Below, in pieces: positions 31,052 to 39,691 of a stretch of 64,000 nucleotides of DNA. The translations under genes were made by a program, and so were the position numbers. The notes under the pieces are model-generated. The model worked only from the letters and a program-made list of their open reading frames with translations. It was not told where the DNA came from and made no database searches. Position 1 is the stretch's first letter. The number at the start of each line of letters is the position of its first letter. This DNA is from an uncultured Bryobacteraceae bacterium. GTDB taxonomy: Bacteria; Acidobacteriota; Terriglobia; Bryobacterales; Bryobacteraceae. The DNA lies in NCBI GenBank assembly GCA_938003835.1, contig CALKXJ010000003.1:62001-126000 (forward strand), read 5' to 3'.

Positions 31052-32479
31052 TTAGACGGGCGGGCGGCGGCGGTGCCAGTCGGTCTGGCGCTGGAACTCC
31101 CTGCCGATGGCGAGCAGCGTGTTCTCGTAGAAAGGACGGCCCACCAGACTCAGGCCCAGGGGCAGTCCCTGGTCGAAACCGCAGGGAATGGAGAGCGCGG
31201 GCAGGCCGGCGAGGTTGGCCGCCGGAATCAGGTCGCGCAGGCCGCGCGATTTCGACGGGGGGCGATCGGCGCCCGGGCGCCGCAGCGGCTCGTCGACTTT
31301 CGGCGCAATGGAGAAGCGCGACGGTGACACCAGCACGTTCACCGAGATGAAGAGCCTGCGGAACTCCTGCTGGACCAGGCTCCGAACTCGCATGGCCTTC
31401 AGATACTCCTTCGCCCGGATTTCCAGGCCCGCCTTCAATCCGGCAATCTGCTCCGGGTCGGCGAGCTCCTCGACGCGCCCGCTGCGGATCAGAGGTTCAA
31501 AGACTGCCGAGCCTTCCGCGCTGATGATGAGGCCGGTCACGGCGCCGTAGGGCAGATCCGGCAGTTCGACCTCCCGGATGCGAAAGCCCATGCCGCGAAT
31601 GACGGCGAGGGCCTCGCGAAAGGCGGGCCGGGCCGACTCGTCAGCGAACTCCTCGAAATCGGCCGGGGCGTAGCCGATGGTGATGTCGGAGAACTTGCGG
31701 ACGAATTGCGGCGCGTAGAAGAAGCTTTTTCCGGCCGAGGCCGGATCGTTCGAGTCGCCGCCTGAGATCTGTTGGAGGACAAGGCCGCAGTCCTCGGCCG
31801 AGCGGGCCAGTACGCCGATCTTGTCCATGGTCCAGCTCAGGGCCATCGCCCCGTGGCGGCTGACATAGCCGTAAGTCGGACGCAGGCCGGTGACGCCGCA
31901 GAAGGCCGCCGGGGTGATGATGGAGCCCGAGGTCTCCGACCCGAGAGCGAAGGGCACCAGACCTGCCGCCACGGCCGCGCCTGAGCCGCTTGAGGAGCCG
32001 CCGGCCCATCGGGTGCGGTCCCAGGGGTTCAGGCAAGGCCCGGTGAGGGAGGCCGCGGCGGAATTGTAGCCCCCGCCGCCGGCCAGCTCGATCATGGCGA
32101 GCTTGCCGATGGCAACGGCGCCCGCCCGATTCAGGCGCCGGATGACGGTGGCGTCGAAGTCGAAGACCTGACCGGCATAGGGCCTGGCGCCCCAGGTGGT
32201 CGGCTGGCCGGCGATGCTGATCAGGTCCTTGACGCCGTAAGGGATGCCCTGCAAGGGGCCGCGCGTGCGCCCTCTCTTGAGATCGCCGTCGACCTCCTGA
32301 GCGCGCCGGATCGCCGCCGGGCGCAGCGACAGGGCCAGGGCGTTATAGCGCGGCCCGAGCTTCTCGAGTCGTTCCGAGAAGGCGCTCACCAGCTCGCGCA
32401 CGGAGAACTCGCCGGCTTTCAGGCGCTCCTGGAGCTCGGCCGTCGTCGCGAAGAAAACGTCATCGCCGGAGATGGCCAT
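31052..32479 (-). CDS. Amidase-signature hydrolase (GatA-like)
   Basis: The 475-residue protein has the amidase signature with the Ser-cisSer-Lys triad: Lys84 (GVKDL), the GGSSSGSGAAVAAG loop (162-164) and the nucleophile in GSETSGSI (Ser186). It resembles GatA but no gatB or gatC is nearby and the start has an unusual 20-residue lead, so a stand-alone amidase with unknown substrate is more likely. It is preceded by a small gene (stop 21 bp upstream) that may be co-transcribed. Confidence 0.9.
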   Translation of the reverse strand: MAISGDDVFFATTAELQERLKAGEFSVRELVSAFSERLEKLGPRYNALALSLRPAAIRRAQEVDGDLKRGRTRGPLQGIPYGVKDLISIAGQPTTWGARPYAGQVFDFDATVIRRLNRAGAVAIGKLAMIELAGGGGYNSAAASLTGPCLNPWDRTRWAGGSSSGSGAAVAAGLVPFALGSETSGSIITPAAFCGVTGLRPTYGYVSRHGAMALSWTMDKIGVLARSAEDCGLVLQQISGGDSNDPASAGKSFFYAPQFVRKFSDITIGYAPADFEEFADESARPAFREALAVIRGMGFRIREVELPDLPYGAVTGLIISAEGSAVFEPLIRSGRVEELADPEQIAGLKAGLEIRAKEYLKAMRVRSLVQQEFRRLFISVNVLVSPSRFSIAPKVDEPLRRPGADRPPSKSRGLRDLIPAANLAGLPALSIPCGFDQGLPLGLSLVGRPFYENTLLAIGREFQRQTDWHRRRPPV

Positions 32480-32500
32480 GCTCGGTCGGCTCCGCTGCGC

Positions 32501-32701
32501 TCAAGGTTTGAAGATGAAAGCCGGTTCGACGGCCATCGGCAGCTCGAATTCCTCCAGCCGGCGAATCGACTCGGAAAGCCGTTTCCGCGCGGTCTCGAGG
32601 GGCTCGGCCTCGCCGGGGGCACGCTGCCCTGCGAAAGCCTGTGCGGCGAGCATCGCCGGAAGGCGCGCGGCCACTTCCCTACGCGTGAAGTCGGTCTTCA
32701 T
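32501..32701 (-). CDS. Small Tat-signal-like protein upstream of the amidase
   Basis: The 66-residue protein reads MKTDFTRREVAARLPAMLAA at its start, resembling a weak twin-arginine or Sec signal, then an amphipathic helix (LETARKRLSESIRRLEEFEL) and a C-terminus PMAVEPAFIFKP. It sits 21 bp before the amidase and 7 bp after the AroDE gene on the same strand, so all three may form an operon. Function is unknown; the short conserved-looking tail suggests a partner or subunit of the amidase. The call rests on context and composition. Confidence 0.55.
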   Translation of the reverse strand: MKTDFTRREVAARLPAMLAAQAFAGQRAPGEAEPLETARKRLSESIRRLEEFELPMAVEPAFIFKP

Positions 32702-32708
32702 GGCGTTC

Positions 32709-34229
32709 TTACCCGATTATAGGGTGTGCATGCCCGAGCGCCTCCCGCGCGGCGCGCTCCATGGTCGAACGCGGGGCCTCGCATCCGGTCCAGATCTCGA
32801 ACTGCCGGGCCGCCTGTTCGAGAAACATCGCCAGCCCCGGGATGACGCGTTTCCTCTGCTCGCGAGCGCGGCGCAGGAGCAAGGTTTCGGCCGGATTGTA
32901 AACCATGTCGAAGACCACCTCGGCGGGAATTTCGCCTTCGAAAAAGCACTCGCCGGTGCGCGGGTACATGCCGAGCGGTGTGGCGTGGATCAGCGCGTCG
33001 AAGTGGTGCCCGGCGAGCTCTTCTCGGGTGAGGAACCGGGCGCCGCAGGCCTTAGCCAGCGCGCGCGTGCGCTCGGGGCTGCGCCCCACGATGGTCACCT
33101 GGGCGCCCTTGTCGACGAGGGCGAAGGCCGCCGCCCGGGCCGCGCCCCCGGTGCCGATCACCAGCACGGAACTCCTGGCGAGCTTCAGGTGCCGCGCCAG
33201 GGGAACCAGAACGCCGTCGACGTCCGTGTTCGTTCCCCGCCACTTGCCGGCTTTGCGCCAGACGGTGTTGACCGCGCCGATGCGCCGCGCCAGCGGCTCG
33301 ACCACGTCCAGGTAGCGGATCACCCGGCGCTTGTGCGGGATGGTCACGCTCATGCCCGTCACCGGCAGCAGCTCTGCCAGGTGAAAGTAATCCCGAAGCT
33401 GATGGGCGGGAACCAGGAACGGCAGGTAGACCGCGTCGATCCGGCGCGCCTGGAAGGCGCGATTATGGACGGCCGGGGAGATCGAGTGGGCCACCGGATC
33501 CGCGATGACGCCGTAAATCCTGGTCTCGCGCGAAAGGCGCTCAACCCGATAGAGCGTGCGGAGCAGGTGCGCCGCCACCTGCCCCGCCGCGGTGCCTGCG
33601 GCGCCGGACGGCGCGGCGTAAGTATACAGGCCTCCGTAGATCAGCGCCGCCACACGGCTGGGAAAGCCCATCTCGCCCATCGCCATGACAATGAGCGGAA
33701 CGCGAGGATGAGCGCGCGCCAGAGCGAGCACGCGGTAGTTGTCCGACGGCTTGCGGGCCGTGGTGACGATCTTGTAGGCGGCCGCCGGGATTTTTTGAAG
33801 GCGCCGGAGCACCGGCTCCATGGCGGGGGTGCCCGAGAAGTTGTGATAGGAGATGATCAGCGTGCTCTCCAGGCGCAGCCGCTCCAGGCTGGCGGGGGCG
33901 AATTCAGCCGTTTCGATCTCGACGTCGGCGGCCTGCGCGCCGGCGGCCACCGCCGCCTCCAGCAACCGGATCTGATCCGCAGTCGAGCCGTCGAACCGGC
34001 CGCCGTTCTGGTGTCTCCGGCAGGTCGCCAGCACCAGGCAATCGGGACATTGGGCGAGAAAGGTGCGGATGGCCTCCGGGCCTTGGCGCGGATCGCGGAG
34101 AAAATCCAGGCGGAACTCGAGGAACCGGCCTCCGCTCTCCACCTCGGCCACGGCATGCTCGACCAGGCTGTTTGGTTCTTCGAAACCGAGTGCGATGGCA
34201 ATGCGAGGGAACTGGGGTCGATGTGACAT
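32709..34229 (-). CDS. aroDE: Fused 3-dehydroquinate dehydratase (type I) / shikimate dehydrogenase
   Basis: The 506-residue bifunctional enzyme performs steps three and four of the shikimate pathway. The N-terminal AroD domain (about 5-225) has His129 (SYHNF) and the Schiff-base Lys153 (AYKIV). The C-terminal AroE domain (about 236-500) has HSISPAVHN, catalytic Lys300 (TIPHK), Asp336 (NTDVDG) and the NADP loop VLVIGTGGAARAAA. All key residues are present. The order is the same as in the plant bifunctional enzyme. It is divergent from the OmpA-type gene. Confidence 0.93.
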   Translation of the reverse strand: MSHRPQFPRIAIALGFEEPNSLVEHAVAEVESGGRFLEFRLDFLRDPRQGPEAIRTFLAQCPDCLVLATCRRHQNGGRFDGSTADQIRLLEAAVAAGAQAADVEIETAEFAPASLERLRLESTLIISYHNFSGTPAMEPVLRRLQKIPAAAYKIVTTARKPSDNYRVLALARAHPRVPLIVMAMGEMGFPSRVAALIYGGLYTYAAPSGAAGTAAGQVAAHLLRTLYRVERLSRETRIYGVIADPVAHSISPAVHNRAFQARRIDAVYLPFLVPAHQLRDYFHLAELLPVTGMSVTIPHKRRVIRYLDVVEPLARRIGAVNTVWRKAGKWRGTNTDVDGVLVPLARHLKLARSSVLVIGTGGAARAAAFALVDKGAQVTIVGRSPERTRALAKACGARFLTREELAGHHFDALIHATPLGMYPRTGECFFEGEIPAEVVFDMVYNPAETLLLRRAREQRKRVIPGLAMFLEQAARQFEIWTGCEAPRSTMERAAREALGHAHPIIG

Positions 34230-34288
34230 CGGGGGCCGGCGAGCATTTAGAATATCACGCTCGCCTTAGGATAGGATTAGGAATCGCC

Positions 34289-35746
34289 GTGCGAAATCAT
34301 CTGCCTGTTGGCGTGGTTGTGTGCGTGCTGGCCGGCGTGTGCGCGGTGGCAGGAGCGGCGGCTGCCGAGCCCGAATTCGTCGCCGTCACCCTGCTCGAGG
34401 ACAGCTCCGTAAAGATCCTGCTTCAGGCCACCGAGCGGCTGCCCGGCGCGAGCGGAGAGGCGCGGGTACGGGCGCGGGGCGGTGTCGCCGAGATCGACCT
34501 CCGGCTCAAGGCGATGAAGCCGGCGATCGGCTTCGGCGGCGATTTCAATACCTACGTGCTGTGGACGGTCTCGCCCGAGGGCCATGTCTTTAACGCGGGG
34601 GAGGTGATCCTGGACCGCGCGGCCGGAAACCTGCGCACGGCGGTGCCGCTCACCAGCTTCGCGCTTCTGGTTACCGCCGAGCCGCACTTTCTGGTGAGCC
34701 GCCCGAGCGATCTCGTTGTGCTGGGAAGCGCTGCGACAGGGCTCGAACGCCAGCGAGGTGCTTTCGCGGCCGCTCTCTCCTGGCGTCCGGAGAAGACTGC
34801 TTATCGCTATGAACGAGACAATCTGGCACAGGCCGAGTCGGCCGCCGGGAGGTTGCGCACCGAGCGGTTCCAGGCCATCGTCGCGCTCCGGCTCGCCGAG
34901 CAGGCCGCCGCGCCCCGGTACGCGCCGGAAGAGTTCGCCCGCGCGCAGACCGCCCTGAGCCAGGCGCAGCAGGCTTTCGCGCAGGGCATCGAAGAGCGGC
35001 AGCTCGCCCTAATCGCCCGGCGGGCGGTAAGGCAGGCGGTGGAAGCCACGCGCCTGGCCGAGCAGCGCGCCGCCGAGGCCGCCCTGGCCGCGGAGCGCCA
35101 GGCGGCCAAGCAGCAGACCGAGCAGCTGACACGCGCGGCGGCGGAGGCCGAGGCCGCCGCGTTCCGGGCGCGCGAGGAGGCGGCTCGTGCCCGCGCCGAG
35201 GCGGAGCGGCTCCGCGCCGCCAACGACGAGCTCGAAAAGAAGGTCCTCGCGGCCAACCTCGAGGCCGACCGCCTGGCGCGCATGAAGACGAAGGCTGAGC
35301 TCGAAGCGCGTGCGGCGCGCGAGCAAGCGGCGGCGCTTTATGCCCGCCTGGCCGCCGCTTTCGCCCAGGTGGCCCGGACCGAGGAGACGCCGCGGGGGCT
35401 CATGATCAGCCTTCCGGACATTCTCTTCGACTCAGGCAAGTCCACCTTGCGCCCGGCAGCCCGCGAGACCCTGAGCCAGATCGCAGGAATCCTGCTGGTG
35501 GTGCCGGAATACCGGATCAGCGTGGAGGGTCACACGGACAATGTGGGCCGGCCCCAGGCCAACCTCAAGCTTTCGCTCGCGCGCGCCGAGGCGGTGCGCG
35601 ACTATCTGGCCAAGGCGCACGTCTCCCCGGCGCTGATCACCACGCGCGGCTTCGGCGAGACACGCCCGATCGCCTCCAACGCGACGGCGGCCGGAAGACA
35701 ACAGAACCGGCGCGTGGAGATCATCATCGAGGGTTTGCTCAAGTAG
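34289..35746 (+). CDS. OmpA-family protein with long alanine-rich coiled coil
   Basis: The 485-residue exported protein starts at GTG (TTAGGA upstream) with a signal peptide (about 1-26). An N-terminal beta domain (about 27-170) is followed by a long Ala/Glu/Arg-rich coiled coil (about 190-375) and a C-terminal OmpA-like peptidoglycan-binding domain (about 385-485: LPDILFDSGKSTL, ISVEGHTDNVGR, RGFGETRPIASN, QNRRVEI). It likely tethers the outer envelope to peptidoglycan across the periplasm. The frame is open upstream, but that part antisense-overlaps aroDE. It ends 6 bp from the convergent deoC gene. Confidence 0.88.
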   Translation: MRNHLPVGVVVCVLAGVCAVAGAAAAEPEFVAVTLLEDSSVKILLQATERLPGASGEARVRARGGVAEIDLRLKAMKPAIGFGGDFNTYVLWTVSPEGHVFNAGEVILDRAAGNLRTAVPLTSFALLVTAEPHFLVSRPSDLVVLGSAATGLERQRGAFAAALSWRPEKTAYRYERDNLAQAESAAGRLRTERFQAIVALRLAEQAAAPRYAPEEFARAQTALSQAQQAFAQGIEERQLALIARRAVRQAVEATRLAEQRAAEAALAAERQAAKQQTEQLTRAAAEAEAAAFRAREEAARARAEAERLRAANDELEKKVLAANLEADRLARMKTKAELEARAAREQAAALYARLAAAFAQVARTEETPRGLMISLPDILFDSGKSTLRPAARETLSQIAGILLVVPEYRISVEGHTDNVGRPQANLKLSLARAEAVRDYLAKAHVSPALITTRGFGETRPIASNATAAGRQQNRRVEIIIEGLLK

Positions 35747-35752
35747 GGGCAG

Positions 35753-36478
35753 TCAGGCCGGCCGGGCCGAGGCGGCCTGCTGGGCCAGGCGCTCCTTCCA
35801 GGCGTCGAGGATCGCCGCGGTCGCCGTGGCTCCGAAACGCGTGCAGCCCACCTCGTAGACCTCGATCGCCTTTTCGAGCGTGCGGATGCCGCCCGCCGCC
35901 TTCACCTGGACATGAGGAGCGCAGTGCTCATACATCAGCCGCAGGTCGTCGATGGTGGCGCCGCCCGGCGCAAAGCCGGTGGAGGTCTTCGTGAAATCGA
36001 CCCCGGCGCGCTGGGAGATCTTGCAGGCGATGATCTTGAGCTCGTCGGTGAGGTAGGCGTTTTCGAAGATCACCTTCAAGATGGCGCCCTGCTCGTGACA
36101 GGCATCGGCCATCTGCGTCAACTCGGATTCGACGTACTGGAACTGGCGCGACAGCAGCTTGCCAATGTTGATCACCATGTCGATTTCCCTGACGCCGCGC
36201 CGCAGCAGATCGCGCGCCTCGTAAAGTTTGGCGGGCGTCGTCGAGGAGCCGTGAGGGAAGCCGACGACGCTTCCCACCGGAATGCCGCTGTCCTTCATGA
36301 GACTGACGGCGAGGTCGGCGTCCGAGGGCCGCACCGTGACGTTGGCGACGTTGTAGCGGATGGCGAGCTGGCACCCGGCGATGACCTGCTCCTCGGTCAA
36401 CTCCGGACGCAGGAGCGAGTGGTCGATCATCTTGGCAAGCTGCTCGTAGCTGGTGAGCGGAGGGCGAGAGATCTCCAT
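35753..36478 (-). CDS. deoC: Deoxyribose-phosphate aldolase
   Basis: The 241-residue class I aldolase splits 2-deoxyribose-5-phosphate into acetaldehyde and glyceraldehyde-3-phosphate. The Schiff-base lysine is Lys164 (DFTKTSTGF), with Lys193 (VKAAGGIR) and Asp100 (EIDMVINIG) also conserved. It is the last gene of the leftward tol-pal operon, starting 15 bp after ybgF, an unexpected partner for envelope genes. The N-terminus IDHSLLRPELTEEQV is typical. Confidence 0.94.
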   Translation of the reverse strand: MEISRPPLTSYEQLAKMIDHSLLRPELTEEQVIAGCQLAIRYNVANVTVRPSDADLAVSLMKDSGIPVGSVVGFPHGSSTTPAKLYEARDLLRRGVREIDMVINIGKLLSRQFQYVESELTQMADACHEQGAILKVIFENAYLTDELKIIACKISQRAGVDFTKTSTGFAPGGATIDDLRLMYEHCAPHVQVKAAGGIRTLEKAIEVYEVGCTRFGATATAAILDAWKERLAQQAASARPA

Positions 36479-36493
36479 AAACCGGATTGACTC

Positions 36494-37336
36494 CTACTTG
36501 CGGGCGCTCGTGAGCTGTTTCAGCTGGCTCTGCGCTTTCTCGGCGATCTCGCCGTTGGGGTATTTCTTGAGCAGCGCGCGCAGCTCCTCGATCGCCCCGG
36601 CGCGATTGCCGGCGCGGGCCAGGCTCAACGCCTTCATGTACATGGCGTCGGCGGTCTTCGGGTTCTCCGGATACTTCTCGAGAACGAGATCGAAGGCCTT
36701 GCGCGCCTGCTCGTAGTCACGCTTATTGTAATAGATTTCGCCGATGTTGTACTGCGCCACCGGCGCCAGATCGTTGTTCGGGAACGCCTTGAGGAAATCT
36801 TCGTACTGGGCGAGCGCCAGATCCAGCTGGCCGCCGGATTGATCGCGGCGGGCGTTATTGAACAGCGCCTCGGCCGACACTCCAGGAGCGGCCGGGGCCG
36901 CGGCAGTGGGTGAGGGCGGCGGGGGCGGAGCCGCCAGGACCTGCACCGAGGTCTTCAAATCCTCGAGTTGCGCCTGCATGCGGGAGATCCGCAAGTTCAG
37001 ATCAGCTACCGATTCCCGCACCGAGCGGAATTCGCCGGCCATCGATTCGACTCGGGTGCCCAGCGCAGCCACGGGCGCCGCCATGTGCTTTTCCTGCTCG
37101 CGCAGGGAATCCTTGACGCTCTTCTCGAGCACTGCCATGGCGGTGTTGGTGTTGTTGACCCGGTCGAGAACCTGCTCGACGAGGCTGGTGAGCGAGGCCA
37201 GTTTCTCGTTGGTGGCGCGCAACTGGTCCTGCAGGAGCGCCATGTCGCGCTGGAGTTCCTGGATCTGCTTCTTCTGGGCTTGAGCCAGGCCGGGCGTAAC
37301 CAGCAGAACGACTAAAATGAGGCGGCTCAGAAACAT
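36494..37336 (-). CDS. ybgF: Tol-Pal system protein YbgF/CpoB
   Basis: The 280-residue periplasmic protein has a signal peptide (about 1-21), an N-terminal coiled coil (about 22-130), a Pro/Ala linker and three TPR repeats (about 155-275) with ALFNNARRDQSGGQLDLAL, YNIGEIYYNKRDYEQARKAF and ADAMYMKALSLARAGN. CpoB/YbgF coordinates Tol function with cell-wall synthesis. AGGAGG lies before the ATG at 37336; the longer frame to 37402 is not supported. It follows pal after a 165-bp gap with two hairpins. Confidence 0.92.
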   Translation of the reverse strand: MFLSRLILVVLLVTPGLAQAQKKQIQELQRDMALLQDQLRATNEKLASLTSLVEQVLDRVNNTNTAMAVLEKSVKDSLREQEKHMAAPVAALGTRVESMAGEFRSVRESVADLNLRISRMQAQLEDLKTSVQVLAAPPPPPSPTAAAPAAPGVSAEALFNNARRDQSGGQLDLALAQYEDFLKAFPNNDLAPVAQYNIGEIYYNKRDYEQARKAFDLVLEKYPENPKTADAMYMKALSLARAGNRAGAIEELRALLKKYPNGEIAEKAQSQLKQLTSARK

Positions 37337-37418
37337 CGTTTGGGTCCTCCTCGACACACACCTACTCCGTGCGGCTTTCTCTACTGAGGTCAGACGCCCC
37401 ACCCCGCTCCTGTGTTTC

Positions 37419-37432
37419 GCCCGCTTTCGGGC
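37419..37432. repeat. Short hairpin upstream of ybgF
   Basis: GCCCG and CGGGC flank a 4-nt loop, next to the larger hairpin at 37440-37483. No U-run follows, so an RNA processing or stabilising element is more likely than a terminator. Confidence 0.4.
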
Positions 37433-37439
37433 CAGAGCT

Positions 37440-37483
37440 CGGGGAGGCGCTCCGGGTGGTCGACGCCGGAGCTTGCCTCCCCG
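37440..37483. repeat. Long hairpin between pal and ybgF
   Basis: A 16-bp stem made of CGGGGAGGC/GCCTCCCCG and GCTCCGG/CCGGAGC, with a 2-nt bulge and 10-nt loop, lies in the 165-bp pal-ybgF gap. No poly-U follows on the minus strand. Confidence 0.7.
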
Positions 37484-37501
37484 ATGCCGGCGGTCAGCAG
37501 C

Positions 37502-38275
37502 CTACTGGCCCGCCGAGAAGTGGGCGCGACGGTTGCGCTGCCAGCAGTCCTCGTTGCTCTCGGTGCACTGCGGCCGCTCTTTGCCGTAGCTGATCGTCCG
37601 CAGCCGGTCGCCCGGGATGCCGAGCTGGACCAGGAACTCCTTGGCCGCCGTCGCCCGGCGGTCTCCGAGCCCCAGGTTGTACTCGGCCGAGCCGCGCTCG
37701 TCGCAGTGGCCTTCGATAGTGATCACGGCGTCCGGGAAGTCGGCCAGGATCGACCGCAAGGCGCCGGCGTTTCTCGTCAGCGTCTCGCGCGCGTCGGGCC
37801 GGATGTCGAACTTGTCGAAGTCGAAGTAAGCATCCTGCACCTCTTCGGCGAGCCGCTGGCTCAGGCTCTTCTTGGGCGCTGGAGGCGGCGGAGGCGGCGG
37901 AGGCGGCGGCTGCGTGACCGTGACCGTCGCCGTGGCGGTGGCAGTGCCGCCCGGGCCCTTCGCCGTCAGCGTGTACGTGGTCGTGTCGCTCGGGAAGACC
38001 TGGCGGTTCCCGCTGGACTGCACGGCGCCGATGCCGGGCGAAATCGAGACCTCGGTAGCGTCGCTGGTAGCCCAACGCAGCGTCGAGGACTGACCCCGCT
38101 GAATGGTCGAAGGCTCAGCGACGAAAGTCGAAATCGTGGGCCTTGGTGGCGCCGGCGCTTCCTTGGGCGGCGGCGGTGGTGGCGGCGGGGGCGGCGGAGC
38201 CTTCTTCTTGCACCCCGCTGCGACCAGGAACAGTGAGAACGCCAAGACGAGAAGACGGATTTTTCGCTGATTCAT
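37502..38275 (-). CDS. pal: Pal lipoprotein with an inserted Ig/PKD-like domain
   Basis: The 257-residue lipoprotein has a lipobox (VAAGC), an 11-residue polyproline tract, a beta-sandwich resembling Ig/PKD domains (about 48-120: STIQRGQSSTLRWATSDATE, TTTYTLTAKGPGG), a second polyproline tract, and the C-terminal OmpA/Pal domain (about 140-257: YFDFDKFDIRPDA, ITIEGHCDERGSAEYN, YGKERPQC). Pal binds peptidoglycan and TolB. The Ig-like insert is an addition to the usual Pal. The ATG at 38275 has GGAGG upstream. It follows tolB by 48 bp. Confidence 0.9.
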   Translation of the reverse strand: MNQRKIRLLVLAFSLFLVAAGCKKKAPPPPPPPPPPPKEAPAPPRPTISTFVAEPSTIQRGQSSTLRWATSDATEVSISPGIGAVQSSGNRQVFPSDTTTYTLTAKGPGGTATATATVTVTQPPPPPPPPPPAPKKSLSQRLAEEVQDAYFDFDKFDIRPDARETLTRNAGALRSILADFPDAVITIEGHCDERGSAEYNLGLGDRRATAAKEFLVQLGIPGDRLRTISYGKERPQCTESNEDCWQRNRRAHFSAGQ

Positions 38276-38323
38276 CGTGAACGTTGCCTCCTGGAATTTG
38301 CACACAGACCTTCAATGATACTA

Positions 38324-39691
38324 CTAGTTGCTCCAAACGGGCTTTTCGTTGTTGCCTTGTGTCGTCAGCGGCTTGATCTGGGTCCCGTTGGCCAGCATCG
38401 TGTAGATTTGCGTGGAGCCGCTGCGGTTGGACGAGAAGACCAGATGGCGCCCGTCGGGGGCCCAACTGGGGTTCTCATTGCGTCCCGCCCCGTGAGTCAG
38501 CTGGACGTATTCTCTCGTCGCCACATCCATTATAAATATGTTGTAGTTTCCGGGCTCGTATCCCCGCGTCCAGGCAAAGGCGATGTGGCGGCCGTCGGGA
38601 TGCCAGGACGGATTCACCGCCTCTCCCTCGCCATCAGTGAGCCGCACCACGTCGGCGCCGTCCATGTTCATCTTGTAGATCTGCGGCATGCCCGAGCGCC
38701 CGGAGACGAAGACGATTTCCGCGCCGGTTTTCGGGTTCACCGTCGGCTCGACGTCGATGGCGTTGGAGAAGGTCAGGCGCCTCAGGTTCGAGCCGTCCAG
38801 ATCCGCAATGTAGATCTGCGCGTAGCGGCCCGCGGCGGTCGAGGAAAACACGATGTGGCGCCCGTCCGGCGTAAACTCGGCCGTGGCATTCATCGAAGCC
38901 TTCTGATTGTAAAACGGCAAGCGGCGACCGGTCTCGAGCGAGTGGATATAGATCATCGGATAGCCGCTGGCGTAAGTCGTGAATGCGATCATGGTCCGGT
39001 CGGGCGAGACCGCAGGGAACGTCGAAGTGGAGCGATACTGCGTGATCTGCCGCTGATTGGCACCGTCGTAGTCCATCTCCCAGATCTCCTTGTGCCCCGT
39101 GCGGTCGGAGACGAAGTAGATCTTGGTGCCGATCAGGCTCCGGAAGCCGAACTGGCCGAGAATATCGGCGGCGAACTCGCGGGCGACCTTGCGTGCGCCG
39201 GCCTCGTTCAGATCCCCGAAGTAGAGTTTGCCGAAGACTTGGGCGTTGGCCAGATCGGTCTGGTTGACGTTGAACAGCCAGCCGAACAGCACCAGCCGGC
39301 CGCTCTGCTCGGCGGCGTAGCCGATGGTGAGATAGTTGGCGCTCACGGGCGGCTCGGACCAGTCCGTCAGCCACGGGCCGCGCCGCTGGGGCGCACCGCC
39401 GCGCGCCGCCGGCGGGCCGGGCGGGATGAAGTCCTGCGGTCGTTGCGGCACCTCGAGCGGGTAGAGGCTCTTCGGCACCATCCGGAACAGGCCGGACTGT
39501 TGCAGCTCGCTGAACAGCGTGGCGTTCAGGGCGCCCATCAGCGGCGCAGTGGCCCCCGTTCCGCGAAAGTCCGGAACGGCAATGGCGGCGCGCTCGCCTT
39601 GTGTGAGCTTGATCAGGAGGTCGCTCTGCTGCGAGCCGAGGACAAGAGCGGCCGCGGCGAGGATCGCCGCGAAGAGCATTAGTTTCTTCAT
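38324..39691 (-). CDS. tolB: Tol-Pal translocation protein TolB
   Basis: The 455-residue periplasmic protein has a signal peptide (about 1-19), the N-terminal TolB_N domain (about 20-195) and a six-bladed WD40-like propeller with repeated SPDGRHIVFSS-type blades (FPAVSPDRTMIAFTT, AEFTPDGRHIVFSS, PSWHPDGRHIAFAW, PSWAPDGRHLVFSS). It contacts Pal at the outer membrane. Its ATG overlaps the stop of the upstream gene by 4 bp, indicating coupling. Confidence 0.95.
   Translation of the reverse strand: MKKLMLFAAILAAAALVLGSQQSDLLIKLTQGERAAIAVPDFRGTGATAPLMGALNATLFSELQQSGLFRMVPKSLYPLEVPQRPQDFIPPGPPAARGGAPQRRGPWLTDWSEPPVSANYLTIGYAAEQSGRLVLFGWLFNVNQTDLANAQVFGKLYFGDLNEAGARKVAREFAADILGQFGFRSLIGTKIYFVSDRTGHKEIWEMDYDGANQRQITQYRSTSTFPAVSPDRTMIAFTTYASGYPMIYIHSLETGRRLPFYNQKASMNATAEFTPDGRHIVFSSTAAGRYAQIYIADLDGSNLRRLTFSNAIDVEPTVNPKTGAEIVFVSGRSGMPQIYKMNMDGADVVRLTDGEGEAVNPSWHPDGRHIAFAWTRGYEPGNYNIFIMDVATREYVQLTHGAGRNENPSWAPDGRHLVFSSNRSGSTQIYTMLANGTQIKPLTTQGNNEKPVWSN

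Noticed and set aside
31052-32479. GatA subunit of the aminoacyl-tRNA amidotransferase
   Set aside because: No gatB or gatC neighbours and an atypical N-terminus; a stand-alone amidase is a safer call.
37883-38201. GGC-rich simple repeats as a mobile or regulatory repeat
   Set aside because: They encode the polyproline tracts of Pal in frame.
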